NCBI RefSeq assembly: GCF_051390635.1 | Contig: NZ_JBPODT010000005.1 | Coordinates: 310,001-374,000 of the forward strand | Reading direction: 5' to 3' | From: Microbaculum sp051390635 | GTDB lineage: Bacteria; Pseudomonadota; Alphaproteobacteria; Rhizobiales; Tepidamorphaceae | Length of the DNA stretch: 64,000 nt | Shown here: positions 43,183-52,404 of the stretch, in pieces | How the letters are laid out: each line of letters begins with the position of its first letter | Numbering within the stretch: position 1 is the first letter of the stretch | Program-made: the position numbers and the translations under genes | The notes under the pieces: model-generated | The model's database searches: none | What the model was told of the DNA's origin: nothing | What the model saw: the letters and a program-made list of their open reading frames with translations, nothing else

Positions 43183-43275
43183 GTGCCAGGCGCCGCGTAT
43201 TCGCGTGACAACGCCGATGGGGACGCGGCACTATCCAAGCCGGGCCGCCTGCGCCGGATCGAGGAGGAAACCACC

Positions 43276-44463
43276 GTGCCAATCACCCAGTCGCCCGAAT
43301 TCGTGCAGCTCTTCAAGACCTACACGGCAGACAGCGACAGCATCGGCAGCCATCTCACCCAGGCAGCCGAGATCGGGACTATACCGGGCGAACTCCTCGT
43401 CATATCCGGCACCGATATCGCTGTCTTCTCCGGCGACGATCGCCCTCCTGTCGTCGAGAGCTTCCGGCTGAGCACCCGCGGGTTCGTGGAAATGGCCGCG
43501 ATCTCGCATCTCGGTCCCTCCGTCGCCGCGCTGGTCCGGATGCGAGAACTCGATCCCGAAAGCACCACCTGGCGGGCCGATGCGCGGCGACTTGCCGATC
43601 AGCTGCGCGTCGTGAAGGGGGCGAATACGCTTGCGCTCTGGCGCGACACCTTAGCGGTCGACGCGTGGGCAGGCTTCGAAACCAAAATCGTTGATCTCGT
43701 CGATTATGCCTGCACGGTGACATCGGACTATCTGCAATCGGCGTTGGCCGACCAGTCGCCGTTCACCTTCGACCACCTGCGCGACCATTATCTCGAGGCG
43801 ACCGCAGCCGGCGCGCCCCCCGTCCCGTTCAATCACGTGATGATCGCGACGTTCTGCCTGACCGCGCTCGACATCAGCGCCCGGATGATCCGGTGGCTCC
43901 GCGCGCAGGCGCTGCATTGGGAGCAGCTCAAGGTCCTGATCGTCGGGCAGTCCGGCCGTCCGACCGCCGGATTGACCTGGTCGAGCAACAACATGTGCCA
44001 CCTGCTGTCGCGTGCGAGCGAGGGGCGGCTTCCCTCAGAAAGGCTCTATATCGTGCCGCACGCACCGGATCTCGCTCCCGCGAGCGATGGTGGCGACGAC
44101 CCCTGGCACGACGTCGAGCAGCACTATCGGACGGTCTGGTACAACACCTATGCAAATGTTCGGCTGGCCTCGCGCATGTTCGAGACCTATCCGCGCTACG
44201 CGTTCACGCCGCGCGCGGGCGTAGCGGTCAATCGCGCGACCGAATCCGTGAGCGAGCTGCCGCCGGTCACCTCGCCTTCGGACATGTTCGCCTTCGTCAG
44301 TCGGCTGCGGTTCGTTCTCGAGGACCCGAGGCAACTGATATCGAACTGCGTCGCCGACTATGTGATCGACAGGCTATGCGAACACGATTGCCGCCCGGAA
44401 TTGGTCGAGATCCCGGGTCTATCCAACGTTGCCTATCCCGGAAAACACGAACCGGGCGGCTGA
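43276..44463 (+). CDS. unrecognised protein downstream of the ligand-gated channel
   Basis: About 395 residues from a GTG preceded by GAGGAGGAAA; the open frame extends further upstream to 43183 but with no ribosome site. I do not recognise the family. Visible features: no signal peptide, no membrane segment, an N-terminal strand-rich part (PGELLVISGTDIAVFSGDD), then RGFVEMAAISHLGPSVAALVRMRE, a helical middle with WLRAQALHWEQLKVLIVGQSG, a Gly/Pro loop and NNMCHLLSRA, and a C-terminal part with TVWYNTYANVRLASRMFETYPRY. Codon use and GC match the surroundings. Because it follows the channel on the same strand, a functional link is plausible but unproven. Confidence 0.65.
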   Translation: MPITQSPEFVQLFKTYTADSDSIGSHLTQAAEIGTIPGELLVISGTDIAVFSGDDRPPVVESFRLSTRGFVEMAAISHLGPSVAALVRMRELDPESTTWRADARRLADQLRVVKGANTLALWRDTLAVDAWAGFETKIVDLVDYACTVTSDYLQSALADQSPFTFDHLRDHYLEATAAGAPPVPFNHVMIATFCLTALDISARMIRWLRAQALHWEQLKVLIVGQSGRPTAGLTWSSNNMCHLLSRASEGRLPSERLYIVPHAPDLAPASDGGDDPWHDVEQHYRTVWYNTYANVRLASRMFETYPRYAFTPRAGVAVNRATESVSELPPVTSPSDMFAFVSRLRFVLEDPRQLISNCVADYVIDRLCEHDCRPELVEIPGLSNVAYPGKHEPGG

Positions 44464-44521
44464 TGCACGGCTTCCGTGCTGACCGAAGATGTCGCATGGT
44501 TGGCTGCACACGCGCCCGGTT

Positions 44522-46609
44522 CTACCGCTGCGCCCACATGGACCGCATGCGCTCGCCGATATCGATCGGCTTGGTTATCGGCGAATGCGTCCCGCCGGCC
44601 TCCTCCGCGACCGGCCATGCCGTCAAGGTGAAGTGCTCGAGGATCGTATCGGGAATGAACCGCGTGCGGCCGGCGTAGACGTGGCGATCGCCGCGCCCGG
44701 ACTGACCGGACGTGTAGAACCGCTGCGGTACGATCAGGTCGAGACTGTCACGCGCGCGCGTCATGGCGACGTAGAGCAGCCGTCGTTCCTCTTCGGTCTC
44801 GTCCCTGGATCCGACTCCCAGGTCGGAGGGGATGCACCCGTCGACGGCATTGAGCACGAAGACGGACTTCCATTCCTGCCCCTTCGCCGAATGGATTGTC
44901 GAGAGTATCAGGTAGTCCTCGTCCAACATCGGCGCATCGGCCAGGTCGCTTGTCGCCTGCGGCGGATCGAGCGTCAGTTCGGTGAGGAAGCGCTCGCGCG
45001 ACGGATAGCCAGTGGCGATCTGCTGAAGCTGGACCAGATCGGTCGTTCGGACGCTTGCATCCTCGTAAAGCCGATCCAGATGGGGTTGATACCAGCGCCG
45101 AGCCTGATCCATGTCGGCCGGCCATGAGACGTGCCCGGCCCGAAGCCCGTCCATCAGGTCGACGAAGGGCTGCCAGGCCTCGGGAGAAACCCGCAGCGGC
45201 GGTTCCGCCGGCAAGGTCCCGACGCCGCTCGCCATGTCTTCCAGAATTCGGGATGCGCTCGCCGGGCCGATGCCCGGTATCAGTTGCAGCACCCTGAAAC
45301 CGGCGATGCGGTCGCGCGGATTCTCGGCGAAGCGCAACACCGACAGCACGTCCTTGATGTGCGCGGCTTCGAGAAACTTCAGCCCGCCGAACTTCACGAA
45401 CGGGATATTGCGGCTGGTTAGCTCGACCTCGAGAGGCCCGCTGTGATGCGACGCACGGAACAGGACCGCCTGTGACTTGAGTTGAGTTCCGCTCTCCCGG
45501 TTTTCCAGGATCCGCTCCGCCACGAAACGGGCCTGGTCCGTCTCGTCGCGAACGCAGACGATCGACGGGCGGTCGCCGCTGCTGCGTTGCGACCAGAGGT
45601 TCTTTGTGAAGCGCTCTTCGGCGAGATCGATCACGGCATTGGCGGCGGCGAGGATCGGTCGGGTCGAGCGGTAGTTCTGCTCCAGCGTCACCAGGCGCGC
45701 GGGCGGGGTGAAGTGACCCGGAAAGTCGAGGATGTTGCGCACGTCGGCGGATCGGAACGAATAGATCGACTGGGCATCGTCCCCGACCACCGTAAGGCCG
45801 CTGCCCTCGGGCTTCAGCGCGAGCAGGATCGATGCCTGAAGGCCGTTCGTGTCCTGGTACTCGTCGACAAGCACGTGATCGAAGCGGGCGCCGATGTCGG
45901 CGGCCAGCTCCGGCACGGTCATCATCTGCGCCCACCACAACAGCAGATCGTCATAGTCGAGAACGCCCTGCGCCTGCTTGGCCTCGACATAGGCGGCGAA
46001 CAGAGTCTGCAGCTCCTGCTGCCACGAGGCGCACCAGGGAAAGGACCGCACGACGATCTCGTCGAGTCCCGCCTTGGCGTTGACGGTGCGCGAGTAGATC
46101 GCGAGGCAGGTCGCTTTCGCCGGAAACCGCTTCTCGGTCCTGGAGAAGCCCATCTCGTGGCGGACCAGGTTCATCAGGTCGGCGGAGTCGCTGCGGTCGT
46201 GGATGGTGAAGGCCGGGTCGAGCCCGATGGTGTGGGCGTACTCGCGAAGCAGCCTGGCGCCGACGCCATGGAAGGTGCCGGCCCACTCGAGGCCGCCGGC
46301 AAGCGTTGCGGCATTTGCTCCCAGGGCCTTCGCGGCGATCGCCTCGGCACGGCGGGTCATCTCGGCGGCGGCGCGGCGGGTGAAGGTCATCAGCAGGATC
46401 CGGCGCGGATCGGTGCCGCGGACCAGAAGGTGCGCCACGCGGTGGGCCAGGGTGTTGGTCTTGCCCGAGCCCGCACCGGCGATGACCAGCAATGGCCCGG
46501 GAATCGCGGAACCGTCCTGTCCGTGCTCGACCGCACGACGCTGATCCGGATTCAATCCATCCAGATAGTCGATGTGCGCGATCGGGGCCGAATCACTTGC
46601 CGGTGACAT
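44522..46609 (-). CDS. UvrD/Rep-family ATP-dependent 3'-5' DNA helicase
   Basis: About 695 residues from ATG 46609 (MSPASDSAP); an ATG at 46672 is possible. SF1 motifs: Walker A AGAGSGKTNTLAHR, motif Ia LLMTFTRRAAAEM, Walker B VLVDEYQDTNGLQ, motif III GLTVVGDDAQSIYSFR, motif IV LEQNYRS, motif V LSTIHSAKGQEW and motif VI RRLLYVAMTRARDSL. It unwinds DNA during repair or replication restart. It is shorter than UvrD and lacks the usual C-terminal tail, so it may be Rep- or PcrA-like. It is convergent with the unknown gene and divergent from the acyl-CoA operon. Confidence 0.93.
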   Translation of the reverse strand: MSPASDSAPIAHIDYLDGLNPDQRRAVEHGQDGSAIPGPLLVIAGAGSGKTNTLAHRVAHLLVRGTDPRRILLMTFTRRAAAEMTRRAEAIAAKALGANAATLAGGLEWAGTFHGVGARLLREYAHTIGLDPAFTIHDRSDSADLMNLVRHEMGFSRTEKRFPAKATCLAIYSRTVNAKAGLDEIVVRSFPWCASWQQELQTLFAAYVEAKQAQGVLDYDDLLLWWAQMMTVPELAADIGARFDHVLVDEYQDTNGLQASILLALKPEGSGLTVVGDDAQSIYSFRSADVRNILDFPGHFTPPARLVTLEQNYRSTRPILAAANAVIDLAEERFTKNLWSQRSSGDRPSIVCVRDETDQARFVAERILENRESGTQLKSQAVLFRASHHSGPLEVELTSRNIPFVKFGGLKFLEAAHIKDVLSVLRFAENPRDRIAGFRVLQLIPGIGPASASRILEDMASGVGTLPAEPPLRVSPEAWQPFVDLMDGLRAGHVSWPADMDQARRWYQPHLDRLYEDASVRTTDLVQLQQIATGYPSRERFLTELTLDPPQATSDLADAPMLDEDYLILSTIHSAKGQEWKSVFVLNAVDGCIPSDLGVGSRDETEEERRLLYVAMTRARDSLDLIVPQRFYTSGQSGRGDRHVYAGRTRFIPDTILEHFTLTAWPVAEEAGGTHSPITKPIDIGERMRSMWAQR

Positions 46610-46743
46610 GCTTGCCAGCAAGCACGGGCCGGCGGGTTTCCGCAATTGCCTTCGCATGGGCGGCGCCGGCACCCGTTCTCATTCAAGGTCAGTCGGACCG
46701 TCACCGGCGGCTCTTCACTGAGGGATGCCCGGGACGATGCCCC

Positions 46744-46772
46744 TTGACAACGGATAAATTCAAAACTGAAAT
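46744..46772 (+). promoter_or_regulatory. sigma-70 promoter of the acyl-CoA/ABC operon
   Basis: Perfect TTGACA (46744-46749), 17-bp spacer, TGAAAT (46767-46772, four of six matches). The stretch is the most AT-rich sequence nearby. A symmetrical operator overlaps the -10 box. The first gene starts 42 bp downstream. Confidence 0.65.
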
Positions 46773-46785
46773 ATTCAGAATTGAA
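46759..46785. promoter_or_regulatory. nested palindrome TTCAA-N2-CTGAA-N3-TTCAG-N2-TTGAA, candidate MarR operator
   Basis: Both 5-bp pairs are exactly complementary and symmetrically spaced about one centre (27 bp). It overlaps the -10 hexamer, as repressor operators do. The likely binder is the MarR protein encoded within the same operon at 49524, and loss of repression on binding an acyl-CoA or acid would be typical of that family (inference). Confidence 0.55.
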
Positions 46786-46813
46786 CCACTTCTGACGACG
46801 GACCGGACGAACA

Positions 46814-47962
46814 ATGAGCTTCGAAGTGACGCGAACGGTTTTTCTTGAAGAACACGAGGCCTTCAGGAGGTCCGTTCGCGGGTTCCTCGAGCGCGAGGTT
46901 CTGCCGCATTACGCGCAGTGGGAAGAGGACGGGCGGACGCCCCGGGAAGCCTGGCTCCAGGCCGGCGAGATCGGTCTCCTGGGTACGAGCATCCCGCTGG
47001 ACTATGGCGGGGTCGGCGGCGACTTCCGGTTCGACGCCGTCGTTCTGGAAGAGCTTGGCCGCCTGACCCTCGGCGCGCCGGCCTGGGACATGCACGGCTA
47101 CATCGTTGCGCCGTTCCTGACGCATTTCGGAACCGAGGATCAGAAGCAACGCTGGCTGCCCCGGATGGCGTCGGGCGAGGCGATCGGCGCGATCGGCCTG
47201 ACCGAGCCCCACACCGGCAGCGACCTCGGTGGTCTGCGCACCACGGCGAAGCGGGTCGACGGCGGCTACCGCATCAACGGCAGCAAGATCTTCATCACCA
47301 ACGGCATCATTTCGGATCTGGTCCTGCTGGCCGCGAAGACGGATCCCGAGCGCGGCCCGAAGGGGATCTCGCTGTTCCTGGTCGATACCTCGCTGCCCGG
47401 CTTCCGGCGCGGCCGGAAGCTCAAGAAGGTCGGCAACCACGCACAGGACACCGCCGAACTGTTCTTCGACGACATGATCGTCCCCGAGGACGCCCTGCTC
47501 GGCGGCGTGGAGAACGAAGGCTGGCGACAGCTCATGCACGGGCTGGCGCAGGAGCGGATGGTGGTCGCCGTCCGTTCGATGGCGATGGCCGAGGCCGCGT
47601 TCGAACAGACCCTAGACTACGTGCGCGGGCGATCGGCGTGGGGCAAGCCCGTCGTCTCGTTCCAGAACACGCGCTTCAAGCTGGCCGAGATCGAGACCGA
47701 GATCGCCGTCGGTCGCCCCTTCGTCGACCAGTGCATCGCGCTCCTGGCCGAAGACCGGCTGAGCGAACGAATGGCGGCCAAGGCCAAGCTGTGGACGACC
47801 AAGCTCGCCGACCAGGTGATCGACGATTGCGTCCAGCTGCATGGCGGATACGGCTACATGCGGGAATACCCGATCGCGAGGGCCTGGACGGATGCGCGTG
47901 TCCACCGCATCTGGGCGGGAACGGACGAAGTGATGAAACACATCATCTCCCGGACATACTGA
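46814..47962 (+). CDS. acyl-CoA dehydrogenase
   Basis: 382 residues, usual length. N-terminal helical domain, then the FAD-binding beta domain with GLTEPHTGSDLGGLRT and ITNG, and the C-terminal helical domain with QLHGGYGYMREYPIARAWTDAR and the catalytic-base region IWAGTDEVMKHII. It oxidises an acyl-CoA to a 2,3-enoyl-CoA and passes electrons to ETF. The profile is closest to long/medium-chain or glutaryl-like enzymes; substrate unknown. First gene of an operon that continues to 57776. Confidence 0.94.
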   Translation: MSFEVTRTVFLEEHEAFRRSVRGFLEREVLPHYAQWEEDGRTPREAWLQAGEIGLLGTSIPLDYGGVGGDFRFDAVVLEELGRLTLGAPAWDMHGYIVAPFLTHFGTEDQKQRWLPRMASGEAIGAIGLTEPHTGSDLGGLRTTAKRVDGGYRINGSKIFITNGIISDLVLLAAKTDPERGPKGISLFLVDTSLPGFRRGRKLKKVGNHAQDTAELFFDDMIVPEDALLGGVENEGWRQLMHGLAQERMVVAVRSMAMAEAAFEQTLDYVRGRSAWGKPVVSFQNTRFKLAEIETEIAVGRPFVDQCIALLAEDRLSERMAAKAKLWTTKLADQVIDDCVQLHGGYGYMREYPIARAWTDARVHRIWAGTDEVMKHIISRTY

Positions 47963-47976
47963 GGAAGAAACGGGTC

Positions 47977-49527
47977 ATGCAGCACGCCGCACCGAACGAT
48001 CGCTCAGGGCCGGCCGGCGCCGCGACCCTCGGCGATATGGTGACGGCGGCCTGCGCCCTGCGTGGTGACCGCGCGTTCCTGACCGACGCCGAACTCCGAC
48101 TGGACGGGCCGGGCGTGGAGAAGGCGACGCGGCTGGCGGCGGGTGCGCTGCAACAACTCGGGGTCGCGCGCGGCAGTCATGTGTGTTTCATCGCCCGCCC
48201 GAGTGTCGCCCACACGGTCGCCTGGTTCGGCGCCGTCCGCTGCGGGGCCGTCGTAACCAGCCTGCACCTCATGGATACGCCGGATCGCCTGGCGGAGACG
48301 ATCGACTGGCTGGAAGCCGGGCTCCTGCTCTGCGACAGCGAATTCGCCGATCTGGCGAGCCGGATCCGCGAAGCGGCCGCCCGCCCGCCGAATGTCGTCC
48401 TGCTCGATGATCCGGATGGCTTTCCTGCCGCCTTCGCCGACCCCGTGGAGCCGCTGGACGCCGCCGACCCCGACGATCCCGTGGCCGTCGTCCTGTCGTC
48501 CGGGTCGACGGGGCGGCCCAAGGGCGTCGTCCATACCCACCGGACCATTCTCGCCTCCTGCGCCGCCGGACCGGAGGTCTATCGCGACCTCGACGACAGC
48601 GACAGCGTGCTCGTCGTCATCGGCACCTCCTTCGGCGGCTGGGCCAACGTGGTGCCGCCGTTTCTCGCATCGGGCGCCCGCCTTCACTTTCAGCGCCGGT
48701 TCGAGCCGGCCGCCTTCGTCGATGGCCTGCAGTCCGAGCGGATCACCATCGCGCCTCTGGTTCCGACGATGTGGCGGATGGTGCTCGGTGCCCTGAGCGA
48801 CAGCGACGACCTGTCCGCCGTGCGGCTGGCCTTCATGTCGGGCGAGCCGCCCGAGAGCGCGCTGGTCGGACAGATCCAGGCGCGCGTCGCCGCACGGGTG
48901 ACCACCGCCTATCTGTCGACCGAGGGCGCCTGCGCCTGTGGTGTCCTGGTTCACGAGGACGCCTTTGCAGCCGACGACGCGCCCCCGGGCCTTGTCGCCC
49001 GCACGGCAAGGGTCCGCATCGCCGATCCGGAAGATCCTTCAAAAGGAGGCCTCGGTCCGGGAGACGTCGGTGAAATCCTGCTGTCCGGCCCCTCGCTTGC
49101 GACCGGCTACTGGAAGGATCCGACGCTGAGTGCGGAGCGCTTTCGGGACGGGTGGTGGTATTCCGGAGACACCGGCTACCTGAACGAGGCCGGCGGCCTC
49201 CGCGTCGTGGGCCGGACCGACCACCTGATCAACAGCGGCGGCATCAAGGTCCAGGCCGAGGAAATAGAGGCTGCCCTGATGCGCCATCCCGCCGTACGCC
49301 AGGCGGCGGTCGCGGGAATACCGGATCCATTGTGGGGATCGCGCATCGAGGCCTGGGTGGTCCTGGACGCCCCTGACGTCGATCCGGGCGACATTCTCGG
49401 CTGGTGCCGGGAGAACGGGGTTCTGCACCCCGCGAAGCTGCCGAAGGACATCCATCCGGTCGACAGTCTTCCGACCGGGCCGACAGGCAAGCTTTACCGA
49501 CGAGCCCTGGTGGGAGGCACCACATGA
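47977..49527 (+). CDS. AMP-dependent acyl-CoA ligase/synthetase
   Basis: 516 residues from ATG 47977 (GAGGAAG upstream). The phosphate loop is VLSSGSTGRPKGVVHTH, with YLSTEGACACG, WWYSGDTGYL, GRTDHLINSGGIKV and a C-terminal lysine in GPTGKLYRRAL. It activates the acid imported by the ABC system or produced in the pathway. The N-terminal third is less conserved than in the ligase at 54986, so the two are probably different substrate classes. It overlaps the MarR gene by 4 bp. Confidence 0.92.
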   Translation: MQHAAPNDRSGPAGAATLGDMVTAACALRGDRAFLTDAELRLDGPGVEKATRLAAGALQQLGVARGSHVCFIARPSVAHTVAWFGAVRCGAVVTSLHLMDTPDRLAETIDWLEAGLLLCDSEFADLASRIREAAARPPNVVLLDDPDGFPAAFADPVEPLDAADPDDPVAVVLSSGSTGRPKGVVHTHRTILASCAAGPEVYRDLDDSDSVLVVIGTSFGGWANVVPPFLASGARLHFQRRFEPAAFVDGLQSERITIAPLVPTMWRMVLGALSDSDDLSAVRLAFMSGEPPESALVGQIQARVAARVTTAYLSTEGACACGVLVHEDAFAADDAPPGLVARTARVRIADPEDPSKGGLGPGDVGEILLSGPSLATGYWKDPTLSAERFRDGWWYSGDTGYLNEAGGLRVVGRTDHLINSGGIKVQAEEIEAALMRHPAVRQAAVAGIPDPLWGSRIEAWVVLDAPDVDPGDILGWCRENGVLHPAKLPKDIHPVDSLPTGPTGKLYRRALVGGTT

Positions 49528-50042
49528 CCGATGTCGACACGGGCACCGCCGCGCGGAAATCGAGGAAGGGTCGGTCCGAAACCCGGACCGACGACGGCAA
49601 GGAGCATCTGCGGCTGTGGGTGCGCCTGCTGGCCTGCGCCCACACCGCCGAGCAACGCGTGAAGGGACGGATCAAGGAGCGGTTCGGGATCAACCAGACC
49701 GCCTTCAACCTGATGTCGCAGCTCGACCGGTTTCCCGACGGCATCCGCATGGGCGAACTGTCCCGGCGCACGGTCGTGACCGGATCGAATGTGACCGCGG
49801 TGATCGACGATCTCGAGAGGCGCGGATTCGTCGTGCGCTCCCCCGCGCCCGACGATCGTCGGGCCATTGTCATCGGCCTGACCAGCGAGGGCCGCGAGGC
49901 TTTCGCCGGGATGGCGCCGATCCACGCCTGTTGGATCGAGGAGATTTTCGCCGAGTTCTCGGTGGAATCCCAGGCGGATCTCGTTTCGCGCCTGGACGAG
50001 CTGAAGGAGGCGATGCGCGCCACGCTCAGCACAAGCCTGTAA
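49524..50042 (+). CDS. MarR family transcriptional regulator
   Basis: 172 residues from the ATG overlapping the ligase stop (ATGA). A basic, disordered N-terminus (ARKSRKGRS) is followed by a dimerisation helix and the winged helix: FGINQTAFNLMSQLDRF, GELSRRTVVTGSNVTAVIDDLERRGFV, wing SPAPDDRRAIVIGLTSEG. Regulators of this type respond to aromatic or acyl-CoA ligands. It sits in the middle of the operon it probably represses through the palindrome at 46759-46785. Confidence 0.93.
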   Translation: MTDVDTGTAARKSRKGRSETRTDDGKEHLRLWVRLLACAHTAEQRVKGRIKERFGINQTAFNLMSQLDRFPDGIRMGELSRRTVVTGSNVTAVIDDLERRGFVVRSPAPDDRRAIVIGLTSEGREAFAGMAPIHACWIEEIFAEFSVESQADLVSRLDELKEAMRATLSTSL

Positions 50043-50102
50043 CCGCGGGTCCCAAGAGCCAACAAGCCGCTCCCGCACGACAACAGCAGAGGGACTGTGA
50101 AT

Positions 50103-51245
50103 ATGAAATTCAAACTGGGAAGTGCTGTCTTCACCCTGGCTGCCTGCCTCGCGATCTCGCCGGTTGCCGCCGAAGGCCTGAAAGTCGGAATCACCGGGAC
50201 GTTCACCGGTCCGAACGCCACCAACGGCATCCCCTACAGAAACGCCATCGAGACGTTCCCGGATACGGTCGGCGGCATACCGGTCGAATGGATCGTGCTT
50301 GATGACGGTACCGACCCGACGACTGCGACGAAGAACGCCCGCAAATTCGTCGACGAGGACAAGGTCGACGTCCTTCTCGGTTCGACATCCAGCGTGACAT
50401 CCGCCGCGATTGTCGACGTCGCCAACGAGGCGCAGACCCCGATGATCGCCCTGGCCCCGATCCGGATCCCCGACGACAAGCGGGCCTGGGTCTTCAATCT
50501 CGCCCAGCCGGTGCCGATCATGGTCTCGGCGATCATCGAGGACATGAACAAGAAGGACCTGAAGACCATCGCCTTCATCGGCTATGCCGACGGCTGGGGT
50601 GATCTGAACTGGACCGCCCTGGAACAGGTCGCGGCCGACAACGGCATCGAGGTGGTCGGCGGCGAACGCTTCAACCGCACCGATACCTCCGTCACCGCCC
50701 AGGCCCTGAAAACCATTGCCGCGGATCCCGACGCCGTCTTCGTCGGCGCCTCCGGCACCGCGGCCGCGCTGCCCCACGTGACCCTGCGCGACCAGGGGTT
50801 CGAAGGGCCGATCTATCACACGCACGGAACGGTGACGAAGAAGTTCATCGAAGCCGCCGGCCCCGCGGCCGAAGGCGCGTTGATGCCGACCGGCCCGATG
50901 GTCGCGGCAAACGACCTGCCCGATGCCAACCCGATCAAGGCGGTCTCGCTCGACTTCATCTCGACCTATGAAGGCAAGTGGGGCGAGGGCTCGGCAAACC
51001 CGCTGGGCGGTTATGCCTGGGACGCCATGCTGCTGGTCGGCGCCGCCGCCAAGGTAGCCGCCGAAACGGCCGAGCCGGGCACCCCGGAGTTCCGCACGGC
51101 GATGCGCGATGCCCTGCAGAGCGGAGCCGAGGTGGCCGGAACGAACGCGATCTACACGTTCACCGAAACCGACCACTACGGCGTCGACGAGCGCGCGCGC
51201 GTCCTCGTCGAGGTCAAGGGCGACGGCTTCCGCCTGGCGGAATAG
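50103..51245 (+). CDS. branched-chain type ABC transporter periplasmic binding protein (LivK-like)
   Basis: About 380 residues from ATG 50103 (AGGGA 8 bp upstream; GTG 50097 is an alternative). Signal peptide (KLGSAVFTLAACLAISPVAA-EG). Mature protein shows the Peripla_BP_6 pattern: GITGTFTGPNATNGIPYRN, LDDGTDPTTATKNARKFV, LLGSTSSVTSAAIVD, GYADGWGDLNWTAL and DAVFVGASGTAAALPHVTL. The ligand may be an aromatic or aliphatic acid rather than leucine, as often with LivK proteins beside acyl-CoA genes. A small hairpin (51251-51270) lies between it and livH. Confidence 0.93.
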   Translation: MKFKLGSAVFTLAACLAISPVAAEGLKVGITGTFTGPNATNGIPYRNAIETFPDTVGGIPVEWIVLDDGTDPTTATKNARKFVDEDKVDVLLGSTSSVTSAAIVDVANEAQTPMIALAPIRIPDDKRAWVFNLAQPVPIMVSAIIEDMNKKDLKTIAFIGYADGWGDLNWTALEQVAADNGIEVVGGERFNRTDTSVTAQALKTIAADPDAVFVGASGTAAALPHVTLRDQGFEGPIYHTHGTVTKKFIEAAGPAAEGALMPTGPMVAANDLPDANPIKAVSLDFISTYEGKWGEGSANPLGGYAWDAMLLVGAAAKVAAETAEPGTPEFRTAMRDALQSGAEVAGTNAIYTFTETDHYGVDERARVLVEVKGDGFRLAE

Positions 51246-51250
51246 CCGGA

Positions 51251-51270
51251 CGCGGTCCGAACCGGACGCG
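51251..51270 (+). other. small hairpin between binding-protein and permease genes
   Basis: CGCGGTCCG / CGGACGCG with a 3-nt loop and one bulged G, five bases after the livK stop. Position suggests mRNA stabilisation or attenuation after the receptor gene, as at 13815. A 12-bp palindrome GTTTCCGGAAAC also lies in this gap. Confidence 0.35.
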
Positions 51271-51360
51271 ACCGTCGGTTTCCGGAAACGGAACGGCGGC
51301 CGCGCCTGGGGATCGGGCCCGCGATCAATCCCTGAAAACCGAACCCGAGGCCCGCGGCCG

Positions 51361-52404
51361 ATGAACTCGAACATTGCCCTGCTGCTCGCGCAGGACGGAC
51401 TGACGAACGGGCTCGTCTACGCCCTGATGGCCTTGTCCATCCTCCTTGTCTTCGTCGTCACCCGCGTCCTCTGGGTCCCCGCCGGCGACTTCCTCATGCT
51501 CGGCGCGCTGTCGCTCGCGCTGTTCCAGCAAGGCGTGGTGCCCGGGACAGTGTGGCTTACCGGCTGTCTCGGCCTCCTTTGCGCGCTGGTGGAAGGCTGG
51601 CGCGCGTGGCGGCGCGGCAATGCCAAGGGGCTGCCGACGACGCTGCTCCTGTCTCTCGGAATTCCATTGGCCGCCGGGGCGCTGTCGCTCTGGCTGGCGC
51701 CGATCAAACCGCCGCTTCTGGTCCAGGTCGCGCTCGTCATCGGACTGGTCGCGCCGATCGGCTACATCGTCTACCGCGTGGTGTTTCAGCCCCTGGCCGA
51801 CCGGCCGACGCTCACGTTGATGTTCGTGGCCGTCGCCGTGCACTACGCGCTCACCGGGCTCGGCCTGATCTTCTTCGGGTCGGAGGGCTTTCGCACGCCG
51901 CCATTCATTCCCGGGCGCATCGACATCGGCGTGACGCGGGTTTCCTGGCAGCTCATGCTGGTCTTCGCCGCATCGGCCGTTCTGATGCTCGCGCTTTGGC
52001 ACTTCTTCGGCCGCTCGCTGTGGGGCAAGGCCCTGCGCGCAACCGCCGTGAACCGCTTCGGCGCCCGGCTCGTCGGCATCCGCACCAATTCCACCGGGGC
52101 GCTGGCCTTCACGCTTGCCGCGGCCATCGGCGCGTTCTCCGGCGTGCTGATCGGTCCGGTCACTACGCTCTACTACGACTCGGGATTCCTCGTTTCGCTG
52201 AAGGGCTTCGTCGGCGCGGTGATCGGCGGGCTGGCGAGTTTTCCGCTGGCCGTTCTCGGCGCGGTGCTCGTCGGCCTGGTGGAGAGCTTTGCCGCCTTCT
52301 ACGCATCGCCGTTCAAGGAAGCGATCGTCTTCGGCCTGCTCATCCCCTTCCTGCTCTGGCGCTCGGCCACGCAGCCGCGCCGTCATGAGGACGAAGAGCA
52401 TTGA
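51361..52404 (+). CDS. branched-chain type ABC transporter permease (LivH-like)
   Basis: 347 residues with eight or so membrane segments. It begins DGLTNGLVYALMALSILLVF, the standard LivH opening, and has GDFLMLGALSLAL and the EAA-type region KALRATAVNRFGARLVGIRTNSTGALAFTLAA, then GGLASFPLAVLGAVLVGLVES. The frame is open further upstream only as a shadow. It forms the membrane channel with the LivM half of the next protein. Its stop overlaps a TTG start (TTGA). Confidence 0.93.
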   Translation: MNSNIALLLAQDGLTNGLVYALMALSILLVFVVTRVLWVPAGDFLMLGALSLALFQQGVVPGTVWLTGCLGLLCALVEGWRAWRRGNAKGLPTTLLLSLGIPLAAGALSLWLAPIKPPLLVQVALVIGLVAPIGYIVYRVVFQPLADRPTLTLMFVAVAVHYALTGLGLIFFGSEGFRTPPFIPGRIDIGVTRVSWQLMLVFAASAVLMLALWHFFGRSLWGKALRATAVNRFGARLVGIRTNSTGALAFTLAAAIGAFSGVLIGPVTTLYYDSGFLVSLKGFVGAVIGGLASFPLAVLGAVLVGLVESFAAFYASPFKEAIVFGLLIPFLLWRSATQPRRHEDEEH

